DNA of 64,000 nt from Nymphaea colorata. Its lineage: Eukaryota; Streptophyta; Magnoliopsida; Nymphaeales; Nymphaeaceae. Below, one piece after another: positions 1 to 13,700 of the stretch. The DNA lies in NCBI RefSeq assembly GCF_008831285.2, contig NC_045138.2, positions 35,827,115 to 35,891,114 on the forward strand, in the 5' to 3' direction. Within the stretch, counting starts at the first letter, position 1; each line of letters begins with the position of its first letter. A program made the position numbers and the translations under genes. The notes beneath the pieces are model-generated. The model did no database searches. It was not told the DNA's origin and worked only from the letters and a program-made list of their open reading frames with translations.

Positions 1-1083
1 CCAAAGCTGCAAAACTGCAACCAGAAGAAGCAACTTTTCAACTAACCATGTAACAATTTCCTTATTATTCCTATTTCTAAAGAAAATAATAAATCCCAGA
101 AATATCATCTCACTTGCAAAAAAGATGTGCAGGGACATGAATCTGGGGAAAAAATTACAACAAGCAATAAAGGCAAGCAAGGAATGATTTTTCCAATAGC
201 CGCTCAGTGGAAGGGCAAAGGGATTTCCTTAAGTCATTTGATGCACAGAGCTTGGCGCTGGCTAGGTTGACTGGCTACAAAGGCTAAGTTGATGGAGACT
301 TTGTAACTGCAGCGACCAGCCTAAAGTGAAAACCCTGGGCAACCGCTGACAGGCACATACCATGCACTTTTACCTCAATATTTGAAATTAGTCATTAAGG
401 TTGTGCTTGATCACCATGGATCTCAGATCCGCAGTGATCTCAGATCACTGCGAATTTGAGATTGGCGGGTTTCAAATCTGACATCAAAGTGTGGATTTGA
501 AATCCATGTCCATGACAGAAGCTGACAACTGTGGTTTTTAGCTATCACATATTTGAGATTCCCTCGGACTTGAGATCCATGAGGAATCAAACGCACCCTA
601 AGGTTAGATTGGCCAAATTCAAACTGTTATTATTTTCAAAGAAACAAAAAAAAAAAAAAAAAAAACCTTGAAAAGAAAGACAGGAAGCATTCAAGTATTT
701 CTCAAACGATATAAACCTGTTTTGCTAAGCACATGAACATGGTTAAGCAACAAAAGAATGACTTTGCCTTAGAGGCCAACCACCAGGAAAATTTATCAGT
801 CAATAAAGCGAGGATGGATGTGTCAATCGCCAATAAGTTAGGAATAAAAGTGTATTACTTCCCATCCGTATTTGGTTTTATGCATATTGTGTAAACTTAT
901 TTATAGTTTTATACATTTCATATTTACTGTGTATATGTATAATTGCATGTAAAGGTCTGAGTATTTTATCTCTTTGTGTGTACTCTGTGTGTGTGTGTGT
1001 GAGAGAGAGAGAGAGGGAGCAGGGGAAGAGAGACTGTGTGTGCAAAATGTGATGTCTATGTTTGCAAAGCATGAGAAACATAC
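1..1083. other. Non-coding left edge: ICMT intron and repeat-like sequence
   Basis: No exon of ICMT or of another gene was recognised here. Bases around 415-600 carry a near-palindrome (CAGTGATCTCAGATCACTG at 433-451) and several 'gatctcagatcc/gagatccatg' variants. They end in caaacgcaccctaa, which resembles the ends of plant MITE or hAT-like elements (GGGTGCGTTTG type). A matching left terminus and target-site duplication were not found. A poly(A) run occurs near 645-664. A weak in-phase minus-strand candidate for a fourth ICMT exon (acceptor near 719, reading RFISFEKYL) was considered but lacks the conserved C-terminus. Confidence 0.4.
985..1016. repeat. Compound microsatellite (GT)n(GA)n
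   Basis: A run of GT dinucleotides passes directly into GA dinucleotides. It lies just downstream (on the minus strand) of the third ICMT exon and is non-coding. Confidence 0.9.
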
Positions 1084-3830
1084 CGTATCCGTCTTGAAAA
1101 GAAACACCATGTAACAAATGTAAATCCAACAATGCAAATAGGATTGCAGAGCATGATTTGAGTTCCAATTGCCCAAATGAAAAAACCACAATACCCTGGA
1201 TGACGTACGAACCTGTGAAAAGCATTGATTCATATAAATTTCTTATAATAAAAGTTTGCTATTTATTATAAAACACCTGCAGTAATGCAAAACACACATT
1301 GCTTTAAAATGTAATAAACTGACCAGGATGAGCCTTTGGTCCATCCATTGAACTATCAACAACATGGTGATATAACAACTAAAAATTTATCTGAAACTAT
1401 CAACTTGACGTGAACATGTAATTTTCATGATATCTAAGAGAAGTCTGCATAAGACAAGCCTGATTGTCAAGATGGTCCTGTAAAAATTCAAAACTAATGA
1501 ACATAATTGGCAGTACAAAATATGACTTAACTAATAACTAGTGTGCTATGCAAATAATGAGATATCATGCTGGTACACCCAAAAAGGGACACAGCTTTGC
1601 AAGCCAGTCACCTAGATGAGGAATTCAACCCAAAAGAGCAACGAAAAGAACAGTGAGCAGTCCATGATCTGTCTGATAATTATCGAACTAGCTTTCATAA
1701 GGAAAATAAATGCACAAGTTTCTTACACACGGGCATCATTCTACATATATTGAACTACATTGTCATCTGCATCATCCCATTTCTTGCCACTTAAAAGAGT
1801 CTATCTTGTTGAGCTCCACCTGAAATATTTAGATCTGGTATAATAGTTCCTAGAATTCCATTTCAATATTTGAGCTTTAATATCCATAGAAGATTAACTC
1901 ATATGTAGTTAACAGCTGTCACATTTGTGCACATTTAAATTTTTATTAATTCATATTTCAGTTAGTCATTTCCTTTGATAGGTGTCACCGTTCAAATTGT
2001 TATAGATAGTGCATATTTAAGAAAGTTTCCTTTCATTTTTAAAGTAATAAATATCAAAATACCAGCACCTTTGGCAACATTCGGCCTATAACTTGTTTAT
2101 GTCTTCAACAATGATTAGTGTCAAGTTCTGGAGAACACCTATAGACTGAGAGCCACATACCCTACAAACTGAGAACAGCAGAAAGCATGTCTGGAATTTC
2201 AACCAAGAAACTACCAAACTACCAATATAAATTATAACCCACCAATAACAGAATCAAAATATTGCAGGATAATTTTTATGTTTATTAATATTTCAGTTTT
2301 CCAGAGTCTTCTTATGTGACTACAACTGAATTACCTATAGCTTGTGAAAAGAAGTCCTACACTAGTACTTCTTCCTTCCCATGATGCAATTAAAATCAAT
2401 CTAGGACGTAAAATGCTAAAAAAATCACATACGAAAATACTAGCAAAAGGGTGCCATTTTCTGGCGTTGCTCAAGAATCTACCAGCAGGATTGACAATTT
2501 ACTTACCTATAGATTCCATCAGTTACCAACTGGTGATTTTCTTGATAATATATTCTGATATTATGTGTGAAAGCATTGCCAGCAGTTATAACAGCAACTT
2601 TACGAATGAGCTCCCCGATCACAACCAGTGCAAGGCCTAGATTGCTCACCCACCATTGTTCCTTTAGTTCTCGAAATAACATAAGCTCTGCCACGTACTC
2701 GATTAATGCACAAATCATTGCAAGAAGATATTGCTTGCTGATTAAAAGTGCTGCATGGTCATCGATATTTTAGTTACCAAGATGTGGCATGCATTGACAA
2801 GAAAATTGGACATAGACGAAGAATAAAAAGACTAAGAAGCAAGCGCCACCAGTATCTTTCAAATACCTTTTAAAATCATCTAACTAAAATACTTAACCCA
2901 AAAAAAAGAGACTTTAGTGATATTTCTTATGACGAATAGCACTTAACAGTAAACTTCCTGGACTTGAAAAGGCAGATTCGCTGCCAGTGGAGAACCCCAG
3001 TTTGTTCGACACTAAGAAAAAACACACAGATCAGACTTACAAGTACAAAGGAAATAATAACATCTTCCCGTATAGGAGAATGTACTATCTTCAGCCATAG
3101 GATTGAGATACTAAGATATGATTTCTTATACAGCCCCTTTTCTTCGGTAATAACTGTCTAGGGTATTGGAAGTTGATAAATATCAAAGCCACCTAATCCT
3201 TAGAGGGTGAATTCAGCATCTTCCAGCAACGCAGTATTCCAAGTTCAACTAATCTTCCTTGCATTCCATAACACCAACATCTGCCTTCCTTTTCGCGAAA
3301 CTTTTCGAACTTCACTCTCCTCTTACCCATTTCTTGTGTCAAATTAACGAGCTTTTGTGCTCGTGAGTTGAACCCCTAATACCCCGTTCCATTTATTCCT
3401 CGGCGCAAAACCCTGGTGCACTCTCTGTCGACCATAAAAAGCACCCCATTATCTCATCCTTGATGAAGAAAAAAAAAAAAACGGTGAAAACAGAACCCTA
3501 GACGCCCTTCAACTCGAATGGCTTCAAAGACAACCTGGTCTGATTTCGAAATAGAGAAACTACCCACTTGTTCTCCTTTCTTCTTATTTTGGTGGACTAA
3601 CAGTTTAGCAAATTCAGTTCACCGATTTTCATAACCCACATACGAACAGCACAGTGTTGAAGAGGAAGGAGAGATGAAGGGTCGAAGAGTAAAGGTGGGG
3701 AGGGTGACAACTCACATGAAGCGTTCACTCTGTGCCGGCCGTGGAATCGGACGGCGAGGGCGTACTCGGAAGCGTGGAAGAAGACCACGGCCGCCAGCAT
3801 CTGCAGCAGCTGCCTGCACCACGTCTCCAT
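1084..3830 (-). CDS. ICMT: Isoprenylcysteine carboxyl methyltransferase (STE14/ICMT), partial, 3' exon missing
   Basis: ICMT methylates the C-terminal prenylated cysteine of CaaX proteins in the ER membrane, using S-adenosylmethionine. Exons on the minus strand are 3716-3830, 2507-2750 and 1084-1212, with GT donors, AG acceptors and phases that join cleanly (115+244+129 bp, ending in phase 2). Exon 1 encodes METWCRQLLQML and continues into a membrane segment with FHASEYALAVRFHG. Exon 2 encodes ISKQYLLAM, WWVSNLGLALVVIGELIRK and AFTHNIRIYY. Exon 3 encodes RHPGYCGFFIWAIGTQIMLC. These follow plant ICMT closely and include the RHP signature of the methyltransferase core. The start at 3830 is chosen by alignment; an in-frame upstream ATG at 3923 would add 31 residues not seen in the family. 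The usual C-terminal exon (PYEEYFL...GVPFVN type) was not found in 1-1083, so it probably lies left of the window. The gene is divergent from NSE1. Confidence 0.86.
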
Positions 3831-5202
3831 TGCCTTTCTTCTCCCTCGCTTTCTTCGAGGGAACTGGCGAAGATAGAGACCAAAAACGACGCCCGGAGGG
3901 CCTATATTTTCTGAATCTTCCACCTTGCGTCTTCCTTTCTTAATTGCCAGTCCAATAAAAAGGGAATTGACTGTGACAGGTCAGATAAATGGTGGGATAT
4001 CGACCGAGTTGTGATGGACCTTACCTCGAGACTTATCATGATCTGCCATTATCATATCAAAGGTGAACCCTCGTACCTGCACCATTTTCCAACACAAGAT
4101 CCTATCATTCTAGATACTGAACAAATTCAAACAGCATTATTTGCAACGGAACCAAAGTCATGGAACAATCAAGCAAGATAAACGTTTTACATAGGTAATT
4201 TTGACGTAGATTTGAACCATTGGATGTGGTGGGAAGGGATTCACTTCACCTCTCGCAGACCGCCAAATGGCATTGCCACTAAGGAAACATAAGCAATCAA
4301 ACAAGAACATATGCATGGAACGTTTCATCAATTTAACTATCCTTGAGACAGATCCACTAACACTTTACACTTTTTTATTGTTCATATTGCCCAACGCCCT
4401 TTTGTGATCCATAAACCAGTCTTGAGGTCTGCATTAACATAGTTAATCAAACACAATACTATATATTTTCTATCATACGTGTCACTAACGTTAATTGTAT
4501 TTGGCTTTAACATTATATACCACAAACAAGTTTTAGTTTACACAAGTAGGACGGACCATCTGCTAGTGCAAAAATAACATAATTCTAGTCAATACTTCTA
4601 AAATCCTTCTTTTGTAGGACCCGCCGATCCACTGTTTAAACAAACTGTGGATATCTGCAACAATAACTGAAAACACGAAGATCCACATTTGGTTTTGGAC
4701 CTCAGATATTCTGTTTAACAATAGTGTTTGATTTCATATCAAATACAGGGTCTCATTAGGGGGATCTGGAGCAGATCTGGCTCGGACTATGGACAAGGTT
4801 ATTTAATACCCGAAAACAGCAAGGAATCCGGAACTATTGCCTCGAATGGGACCCGATCCATTCGCGGTCGCCAGCCATGAGGATGAAAAAAAATTATTTT
4901 CGTTCTCTCAAATTCAAAAGTTTTCCCAGAGCGGAGCGCCCAAAAGGCGAGCATGGGAATCCCGAACGCCGATAGGCCGTTAGTCAGAAAAATCTGACGG
5001 TGTACCTTCCCGCCCACCGTCCTTCTTCCCACCAAGAATTTCGAAATCCTCCGCTTCCGGCTTCCCCCAATCCCCTCTCCCCCCTTGCCCTTTCCTTTTC
5101 TAGGGTTCATATGCACAGAGTCGAGAAATCTCCCTCTTTTTCTCTATCCAAAACGATCTGTATTTCTTTTCCGACGTCCTGAAGCTTGGTTCGGCGAAAG
5201 CG
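3831..5202. other. Divergent intergenic region between ICMT and NSE1
   Basis: This 1.37-kb stretch separates the two start codons and should hold both promoters and leaders. A GC-richer, CT-rich stretch at about 4900-5200 just upstream of the NSE1 ATG fits a 5'-UTR and core promoter. No canonical TATA box in a convincing position was seen for either gene. The middle (about 4000-4800) is AT-rich with no recognisable coding sequence. Confidence 0.55.
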
Positions 5203-8200
5203 ATGGCGGAGTTGGATTGGAAGCACCACACTATCATCCAATCCTTGCTCTCTCGCGGCCCTCTCAAAGAGTCGGCCTTTCGATCTCTCTTCGCAGATGT
5301 TACCGGCAAGAATCCAGGTCTTTATCTTTCCCTTTCATTCTTTGTGCAGGATACTTGATTATCCGTTCTCCGGTGGAAAGCCGGAGAGCAAATGTGTTTT
5401 GTTTACATTGGAGATGTTTGGCTTCTTTGTTTGACTTTCAACTCATTGTGTTCGGTGAGTTGGGAGTTTGAGCCAAGAACACGATGTGAGTGGAAAAGAT
5501 GTTTGATGGGATCATGCTTTCTTCTCTTGTTTGCTTTCTGGTCGTCCACGACCAAAGGAGCAGCAAAGTTATATAGGAGGTTGGACGATGATGGATTTTG
5601 ACGAGGACATTAATGACTGGTATCGACAGGAGCTTTCTTGCTCTTGGTGCAGTTTGAGATGATTATCTTTTATGCTTTTTTTTTTTCCCTTTGGCTTCTT
5701 TGTTCGGTTATCAGGTTTTTGTCCTAACTAGTCAGGGATGCCTATAAATAGTTAGGAGGCGATGTCTTTTGTGACTGATGATCAGGAGGAAGAGGAGGAC
5801 TATGACCTCAGGTCTCTCCTTTTCCTTTGTGGAACATATTTGTGATGGTTTCTGTATGTTGCTTGGAAGCAAACTAGATAGCAATGGAGTGTGAAATGGC
5901 ATTGCGGAAACTTGGATGCTTGAAGCATCCCTTTGAGGATCTGGCTTAACGGAGTTCGGTGGAACGATAATCGTGTGGACAAAAAGCTGTCATTAGAGCA
6001 CTGCTTTGGAACAGGGTATCTAGACAACGATAAGTTTGTCTTAGTTTATCTGACGCCTTCCAATGTTTGGACGTGCAAGTGTCATCAACACGTAGCATTA
6101 CGGTTGGGGTTGGTAACCCAATTTTCTGTTCAATAAGTCCCGAGTAAGTATCCATTGGCAACTCAACAACCTAACAGGAACGGTCATCAGGCTCCTTTCA
6201 GTGCATGGAGGGCGCTTCGTTTAAAACCAAGAGGAGTGGGCAAAACAACTTCGGTTTTCGGCTTTTCGAGCCATTATTCTTGACGGAAAAAAATACATTG
6301 ATGTTGCTTCTGTTAGTTGTTTAACTATGCGGTTTCCCTTTTTCCTGTCAGTATGAAAAGCTACGTCCTACCTGATCAGGTCTTCTAATGAGTATTTTGT
6401 ATAGGGACCTATAGGAGTACCGTATTTAGTTGTATTATTGGATCTCATACTCGCATGCAGTGGTTGATTCTTATAATTGATGGATCCATGGTAAGTATGA
6501 CGTATAATTGAGGTTAAGGTCTTGATAAGCGTTTATGTTCTCAAATTCTCCTGTTGGGTTACTATTTTTTTTTAGAGTTGGCAAATCTAATTCTTGCATC
6601 TAGGAAATAGTGTTCTCTAGTGCTAACTGATATGAGAAAATTGTGTGTATGTGTGTGTGTTTTTTTTCGTTTATAACCTGTATTTTCTCTACAATAAGTT
6701 GTAGAACAAGTAGGTACTTTTTTCGAATATCCATAGGAATTGTTTATTTGGTCGTGGAGAGATGCCATTGTCAGTCATTTATAACGAAAACATGAAAACT
6801 AGCCTCTTTTCGTATTCTCATTCAAGCAGCACTGTTATCCTTCTTAAGGATTCTTTCCATCAATTCTCTTGTAGTTTTCTCTTGTAATTAGGAACCACGA
6901 GGTTTTCGTTTCTCACGAATAAACACCAAATCTTGCCACTGTATCTTCTCTTCAGTAAGATTTTAGACGACAATGCCGTTCATAGAAGATCTATTCTATT
7001 TGTTACTGCAGGTCGAAACCAACAAGTCTTCAATGACTATCTTCGTAAAATAAACAAGGAGCTTGCTTATGTTCAGTTTGAGCTAAGGGGTTGCAGAAAT
7101 CAATACGATGGAGAAGTCTATTATGGTATTGTTAACACTATTGCTGATGAACAATCGAAACTTGGAACAAATTACTCTGTACCACAGATTGCATTTTTCA
7201 AGGCGGTGGTAAGCTTGCATTAGATGTTGAAGATTTGGTCTCTCTGGTGTGAAACATATTAAATTGTTATTACAAAGTGAAAACTCTGTTTCTTATAAAA
7301 TGAACGATTCTGTCCATTGTAAACCTTTGTAGGTACAGCTTGAAACATATATTTTTACTGAAAAATGTTCTTTTATTAAGCTCTTATTACCTCCTTCGTT
7401 TGCTACTTATGTTCTCCCTGATCTATCTTCAGTGTGACAACTTGTGCTCAGTATTGCTTCAGATATCTGATTTCTGTGTCCCTTCCTAGTTTGCATATAC
7501 AAATTTAGAATTGTGACTTAGGCCACGCAGTTTATCCTAACAACACCTGTTATCAAATCCCTTAACAGACTGAAATTACTTCGGTACCTGTCATGCCCAA
7601 CCAATCGCACAATTTTATTGACAGCCAAAATATGCCTTAAACTTTTGTGTGTATATGCATATCTCACGTTTTGTTTTTCTGTGCAGATAGAGGCAATTTT
7701 GCATGAATCAGGGGCTGAAGGCACCATATCTCACATTTCTTCTCTCAATGTTCGCCTGGAGAACAAGGTATACATGCACGATGACTTCATGCTCTCCAAA
7801 TTCCGTCGTCTCTATTAATGATGTACGCAAAAGTTGCTGCCCCGTAGAACATGTAGGATCAATGTTGTCAATCTCGGTATTGGTGTCGTCTAAGTTTGCT
7901 CATTGTTGCTGTGAAGTGGTCCATCCTCATGGCTCGTAGTGGCCTATTTTCCCTTTTTCTGATTTTTAAAGTAGCTAAAATATTTAAATTGATCCAAAAA
8001 ATAAAAAAATATAGGCATGTTAAGACTCCACATCTTATAGGCAAGGAGCTGATACTTGGCTGATACATACCAATACACTCTGATTTTAATGACACTTATA
8101 TAAGATAGTGTCACGGCCTATAATGGTCATGACGTCTCTTTCTTCTCGTGGAATATGGAGTGTGTTCACAACGGTTGATGCCTGTAGTGGTGGTACTTGC

Positions 8201-9807
8201 TGTTTTTTTCTTCTGGTTTATTAAAAATATCCAACTTTTTTTATGACCAATCCAGAATTTGTAGTTCCACCATATTCTTTTACACTAGTGGTTTTAATTG
8301 GAATCTGTTGCTTCTGAAACTATGCAATTTATACTCTAGCTGTACATCTATACTGTACATTTATTGCTGGTGTTCTCTAGAGTTTCACTTAGAACGTTAA
8401 CAAGATTTCTATTTGCTAAAACGGAACTTCGAGATTTGTTCTTGAAAATGAAAGCCTGCTTTTGAATAAAGCAGTAAATCCATTTTCAGTATGAGCTTTA
8501 GGTCTTCACATTTCTTTCTCAGTTTATATCATAATGTGGTATCCTAAATGTTCTTTTATCCGTGGAAAAGGGCTACGTTTCGTCTGGCCGATCCTTGTCT
8601 GTGTTGCGGCGTGGCTTTGTGTGTTATCCGTTCTTGGCTAGGATTAGAGCTTGGAGGAAGGGGCCATTGTGGAGCGTCGCATAAAATATCTGTTGCTACT
8701 CCTTATTTTTCCGGAAATTATTGAAGGTCGCTTCTTTTTGGTATCAGGCAAGGCAATCATCTCAGGCTGGTAGTTCTCAGGCGCCCTCCTCCTTCAGGCA
8801 GTTCTCTCTTTCACAGAAAGAGAAAACTCTTTACGATCTAATCCGTGATGGATGGCTATGCTCTACTGAGAATGGAAATGTCGGTATTGGCATTAGATCT
8901 TTTCTCGATTTGCGTAGTTGGTTCCGCTGCAACGACATTCCTTCTTGTGATGTCTGTAACGAAGCTGGAGTGAAGGTGTGTCGTTTTTTCTACTTTCTCG
9001 AGGCCTTTGTCTGTTCCCTCTGGTCCTTTATGACATAAATTGAGCAGTTTCCTATTAGGTTCAGCAAGTTAATTTGGATTTGCTTCCTCGCATTAATAAT
9101 CTTCTTTATTCTATTCTCTTTGGCAAATCATTCTTCGTCAGGCGGTCATGTGTCGAAATGAGGATTGTGCGGGGCGCATTCATTCATATTGTTTAGAAAA
9201 GAAATTCTCTCAGGAAGGGGTATGCTCTCTCTCATATTCTCTCTCACATACACACAAACAGAGTAGAGACGCATGTACGCACAGTAAATACACGCACGCG
9301 CGGTCACGCATTTACACATACCTATTGGACTATGCACAAGGCGGGCTCACGTTTGATATCGTCTTTTAGGTAGCAAGAGTTTGCCCAAGTTGTGGTTTTG
9401 ATTGGCCATATGGTAGGGAAAAAGTTAAGCAGGAAGACGAACTGAAGATACCATCACCTGATGCTGCCGGTAGTCCTGCCATGACCAAGCGGGTTAGGAG
9501 TTGCAGGGTTGATGCCACGGACAAGCCCCCTATAGCCAAGCGGTTGAGGAGTTGCAAGACTGAGCTTGAAGCTGAAGTCAATGTGGCAGAGGATGAATTG
9601 AGGGTTCCATTTCCTGATGCCACTGGTAGTCCTACCATGACCAAGAGGGTCAGAAGTTGCAGAACTGGCAGGGCAGGTGATCCCGACAAAAAGCTGAGAT
9701 GCAAAGTAAAGATTGATGTCGGTGTTGAAGTAGATCCATCTGGGTGTCCCATGCAATCTGCTCCCCAGCAACCGAGGAGGAGTTTAAGGTCTGTCCGTAG
9801 CAGGTGA
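5203..9807 (+). CDS. NSE1: NSE1-type RING-like subunit of the SMC5/6 complex
   Basis: NSE1 pairs with NSE3/NSE4 in the SMC5/6 complex, which acts in DNA repair and chromosome stability, and it has RING-like E3 activity. Exons are 5203-5317, 7012-7208, 7687-7767, 8748-8975, 9142-9219 and 9370-9807; they total 1137 bp and 378 residues. The N-terminus (MAELDWKHHTIIQSLLSRGPL) and the block ELAYVQFELRGCRNQYDGEV are typical of the family, followed by QKEKTLYDLIRDGWL in the winged-helix part. The zinc ligands are C198, C201, C211, C216, H221, C224, C238 and C241 (C4HC3), close to the family pattern. The tail after residue 250 is longer than usual and basic, with three K-R-x-R-S-C motifs. Exon 4 could instead begin at 8727 (AG at 8725-8726), which stays in frame and adds seven codons; 8748 has the better pyrimidine tract. 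Intron 1 is 1.7 kb. Confidence 0.93.
9436..9667 (+). repeat. In-frame duplication in the NSE1 C-terminal tail
   Basis: Two direct repeats of about 72 bp start at 9436 and 9592 (spacing 156 bp, 52 codons). They encode DEL(K/R)(I/V)P, PDA and GSP followed by MTKRVRSCR. A third, shorter copy between them encodes AKRLRSCK. The repeats are diverged at third positions, so the duplication is not very recent. Confidence 0.85.
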
Positions 9808-10779
9808 AACAGTTGTCTTCCAATAACCTGGAATGGTGTACTTATTGTCTTGGCAGTGTCTATAGTTCATATTGAAGGAAAAAATATACTGAATCCTAGT
9901 CACGGCTTTTGTAATTACAAACTGCATTTCGTTTTCCTTTCATAATGCATTTCGTCAGTTTTTCGTATTTTTTTTCTTTATTACACGAGGGGTTGATACT
10001 TTGGTGGTAAAAGTTAAAACCCTTTGTGCAGAGAATTGATGTCATAGTTGCTTGAACCGCTGCTGTCCGTTTTTCAGTTGAGACTCAACTCCACCTTGCC
10101 AATTGCTTCTCTCTTGTGGGTTTTGCCTTTTTCAATTGGAAGATGATATAATAAAGAAATCCTGCAGAAATTGCCCAAAAGCATATTGAATTTTGTAGAA
10201 AGCAGCCAAGACCTCTGCAGCATTAGGAATTGATCTTGATCCTGGTCGGAGCGGAATCTAATTCGGGTGGACCAACTTCTTTAGAATGCTTACAAGATGT
10301 CACTTACGTTGCCATCCTCGGCGCTGCTCCTAGACTAGTATGGACCGCACAATTTATGTCATAATACTAAAAGCTGATTGCAGCTTATGACGGGATCCGT
10401 TCTGTGTTATCTCGAGACAATGACTCGCCAATGGCCAAAAAGCAAAAGGGAGAGAAGACAGCATGGATAGCAATTTATGGTTCTGAAAGTTGGCGCGCTA
10501 GCCACATACATGAATGCCGTCTGCAGTATTGCAGATCAAGCCTGACCTTCACACATTACTATTCTTAAAACTGAATCTGATCTTCCTTATATGTAGCCAC
10601 CGATCATGATTCATGGACCATTGCCACTATCTGCAAGCAGATGGCACTCTATCAATAGGAGCTGCCAATCATTTCCAAGGAGCGCTAAGCTTCAAGAAGA
10701 TGCTGTTTACTACTGTCATCTCCATCTTTCGTTGCCCACCTAGCATAGTAAATAAATTGCACAAGTATCTAGACAGTTG
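9808..10779. other. Convergent spacer between NSE1 and the PQ-loop gene
   Basis: This holds the 3' ends of both genes. A plus-strand AATAAAG at about 10151 is a reasonable poly(A) signal for NSE1. No coding exon was recognised; short ORFs such as the one at 10613-10819 have no supporting similarity and partly overlap the antisense of the PQ-loop last exon. Confidence 0.6.
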
Positions 10780-13700
10780 TCAAGGACCCGTTACAAGTAT
10801 ACCAATTGAAGAACAGTAACCATAAACTGCGAAGAGCTGTAAGGATACGACAGAGTCCAGGACCATGCATGCTACGGCATCAAACAGCCATGGCAAATTT
10901 GGCTCGATCTTCGACCACTCTATGCTGCTGACTAGTATGCTGTACAAGGAATTACATTATTCATCAGGAAAAGGAAATTTAAAATTTTCCTTTCTTTTTC
11001 TTTTCAATACCACACACTGGAGTAAGGCTTTGCAATCATGACGTTTACCTTGCTGCATATGTTGCGTTCCCAACTACAGCAAGAAAGAACATCAAAGGAT
11101 TTAACCCCTGCACAAAAGAGTCAGAGAGCCGTTTCTTTTATCAGGAAAAGAAAGCAGGAATTGCATGTTGCAGTGGTAGCAGCAGCAGTCATCATGGTAC
11201 AAGTACCAGCACTCAAAGAAAGAAGAAGAAGAAGAAGAAGAAGGATCTCACCTCGACAGTTCCTCGTCTAATCTGCAAACATAAAATGGTTCAGAAAATT
11301 ATGTCACACTTTCTGATCAAGGAAAATATAATCAAAGCAGCGGTTGAAACTAAAGCACTCGGAAAGCACGCAATGGTTGAAAGATGCCATAGAAATCGTA
11401 GAAAAAAAAAACTCCAAATTCACAGGATTCCAGACCAAAATGAGGACGTTAATTCAACTCTAATGTTGCTGAACCTCTGGCGTTTAGGCAGGTCTGTAAG
11501 TGTTGATATGTAAGAACTTTTGGCACAAAAATTTGTTGACATCAATATTTTGTAGAATTAACCTTCACCCGTGAAAACCACACAACCCTATGGAACTTTC
11601 TCACACCAGAGCAGCCCTCTAACGGTGGTAGATAAGAAACAGGCAGAGTCATACTTTCATGATTCTGAAGCTTTAGGAAAAAATCATATCTGGAAGATCA
11701 AAAAGCTTGATTTCCCTATCATATGAGAGTAAAATTCCTTCTGCTGCTACAGATACACCCATTTTTAAAATCTGTTTTACAGTAAACTACTGTTAAAAGT
11801 CAAGCTACGTAAAGTTTCATTTCCATTTCGGTCAGTGCTTTCCACTCGCTTTCCTAGAGCTCACGCTTTTTACGCATTCCATACTACACACTTTCACTAT
11901 TGTGGGCATACAAAAAGTTCCTAGATGCTTCTTAGCTCATGTCACAAATTACGCTTATGACATCAGGTATTCAGATAAATATAACAGACTCTAGCTTTCA
12001 ATAAAGCAAATAGATACATGACTTACATTTAGATAGATCTGTGGAAGTCTCCCGCCCATGTAAATGATGGCCATTAACCAACCGAGATAAGTACCAAGCG
12101 CACTGGTTGTGTTATTATTTCCGCTTGATGACAGACCTGCGACCTGCAATGTTATGATCCCCTGTCATTATTGTAAGTGTATAGTGTTCTTTAGCAGAGC
12201 GTCTGGTAGACTTTACCATTATAATGTGACAGTTGAATCGCCTTAATCTGTACGTCTTCGGTTATAACTTAATAAATATGTACCAACGTTGGATTATTAA
12301 AGTACCTGTAAAAGTTTCCTCCCTATTGGTATGATGACAGCAGCATCACTACTTGAGGAAGTGTGGGATCTGCGGGCAGCTGATACATTGAGGCCAAAAC
12401 TACCAACAAAGAATATGGTCACGGAAACCTGAAACCCACAAGGTAATTTGATTCGTTTCTGAAGTCTGATACGCAATACAGAGTGCTTGAAAGTCAGACA
12501 TACCGCACACAACAGACTCTTAGTGTCCGATGGAGGCGCAGACCGAGCAGTTGCGGCACTGCTTAGAAATGGATCCCCTTTGGGAGATTGATGAAGAATG
12601 GAAGCATGTGATTTTTTCCGGCAGGCCCAATGGTATGAGTCCGACCCCACTACAGGATTGGGGCTGGTTGCTAGCGATCTTGCAGAACTGTTGTACTCAC
12701 AAAAATCAGAGAACCAAATTAACTGTACAGATACAAGGATCACAGTTTCCTTTTCTGTCACTCCATCTGCAGACAGTATTAGTTATTCAAGGAGAACCAG
12801 CCTATATGACCACAATGCAACTAAAGCAATGACTTGACTGAGCTACGTAGAAGATTAAGCTAAGGTACTCAATTTTAAAGGTTTCCCCTACACAGAGACA
12901 TGCGGTGCATTTCAATTCATCAGCCTCATCTACCATTGAAGCAACATGACAGTAGTACAATTGGCAGTGGCATAATGAGAGACATGTTTTACATCCACAC
13001 CAACAATTACTTTGAGATGAACTCCACCGGAGACACTGCACGTAATCAGGACCTAATACGAGAACCAGCAGTAATGACTAGCCTGGCTGGGTTTTCGAAC
13101 TTTGCCAGGAGTTGGAAGGGACTGAATCGTACATTAAATACATAGCAAAGCAAAACCGTAAAAGTTACAGCATCCCAATTCTCATTTGTCATGAAAAGAA
13201 CTGTTGTAAAAGAATGATTTAGCAAATGGGCAGTCACGTTTATGAGGACGAGATGCATCTGTTTCAAATTGCAATAGTTAAGGAAAGAAAATTTTACATG
13301 TAATATCTGTCTCTACTCACTGAGCCATATCCAGTAGCAATTGACGTTGCAACTGGAATTGGTGAGCTAACGGGACTGCACTCGTCATCTCGCACAACTG
13401 AGTCATTAGCATGAGAGTCCGCCCTCCATGAGTGCTTTTGTGTTTCTATATGCTCTTCCCCTCTAAATTGACCCTGAAAACGTAAATTATCTGTTTCTTA
13501 CCATCCGAAATGATATCATGAAACAGTGCAGGGCATTTGACATCTAAATAAGCCATTCCAAACAAAACTTCAAGTGAAACCTAAATAGGCAAGCAATCTT
13601 TTTGGCTTGGTGCACAACTGCAGATTTCACATCTTCTCTATTTAATTACAAATCCATACATCCAAACAAAGGGGGATCACACACTGTAGCATAATGCTCC

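Noticed and set aside
690..720. Candidate fourth ICMT exon on the minus strand (RFISFEKYL)
   Set aside because: Acceptor and phase fit, but the following sequence loses all resemblance to the ICMT C-terminus and runs into a poly(T)-encoded Phe tract.
11038..11271. 77-codon plus-strand ORF rich in Arg/Lys
   Set aside because: It is antisense to exons 9 and 10 of the PQ-loop gene and includes a GAA microsatellite.
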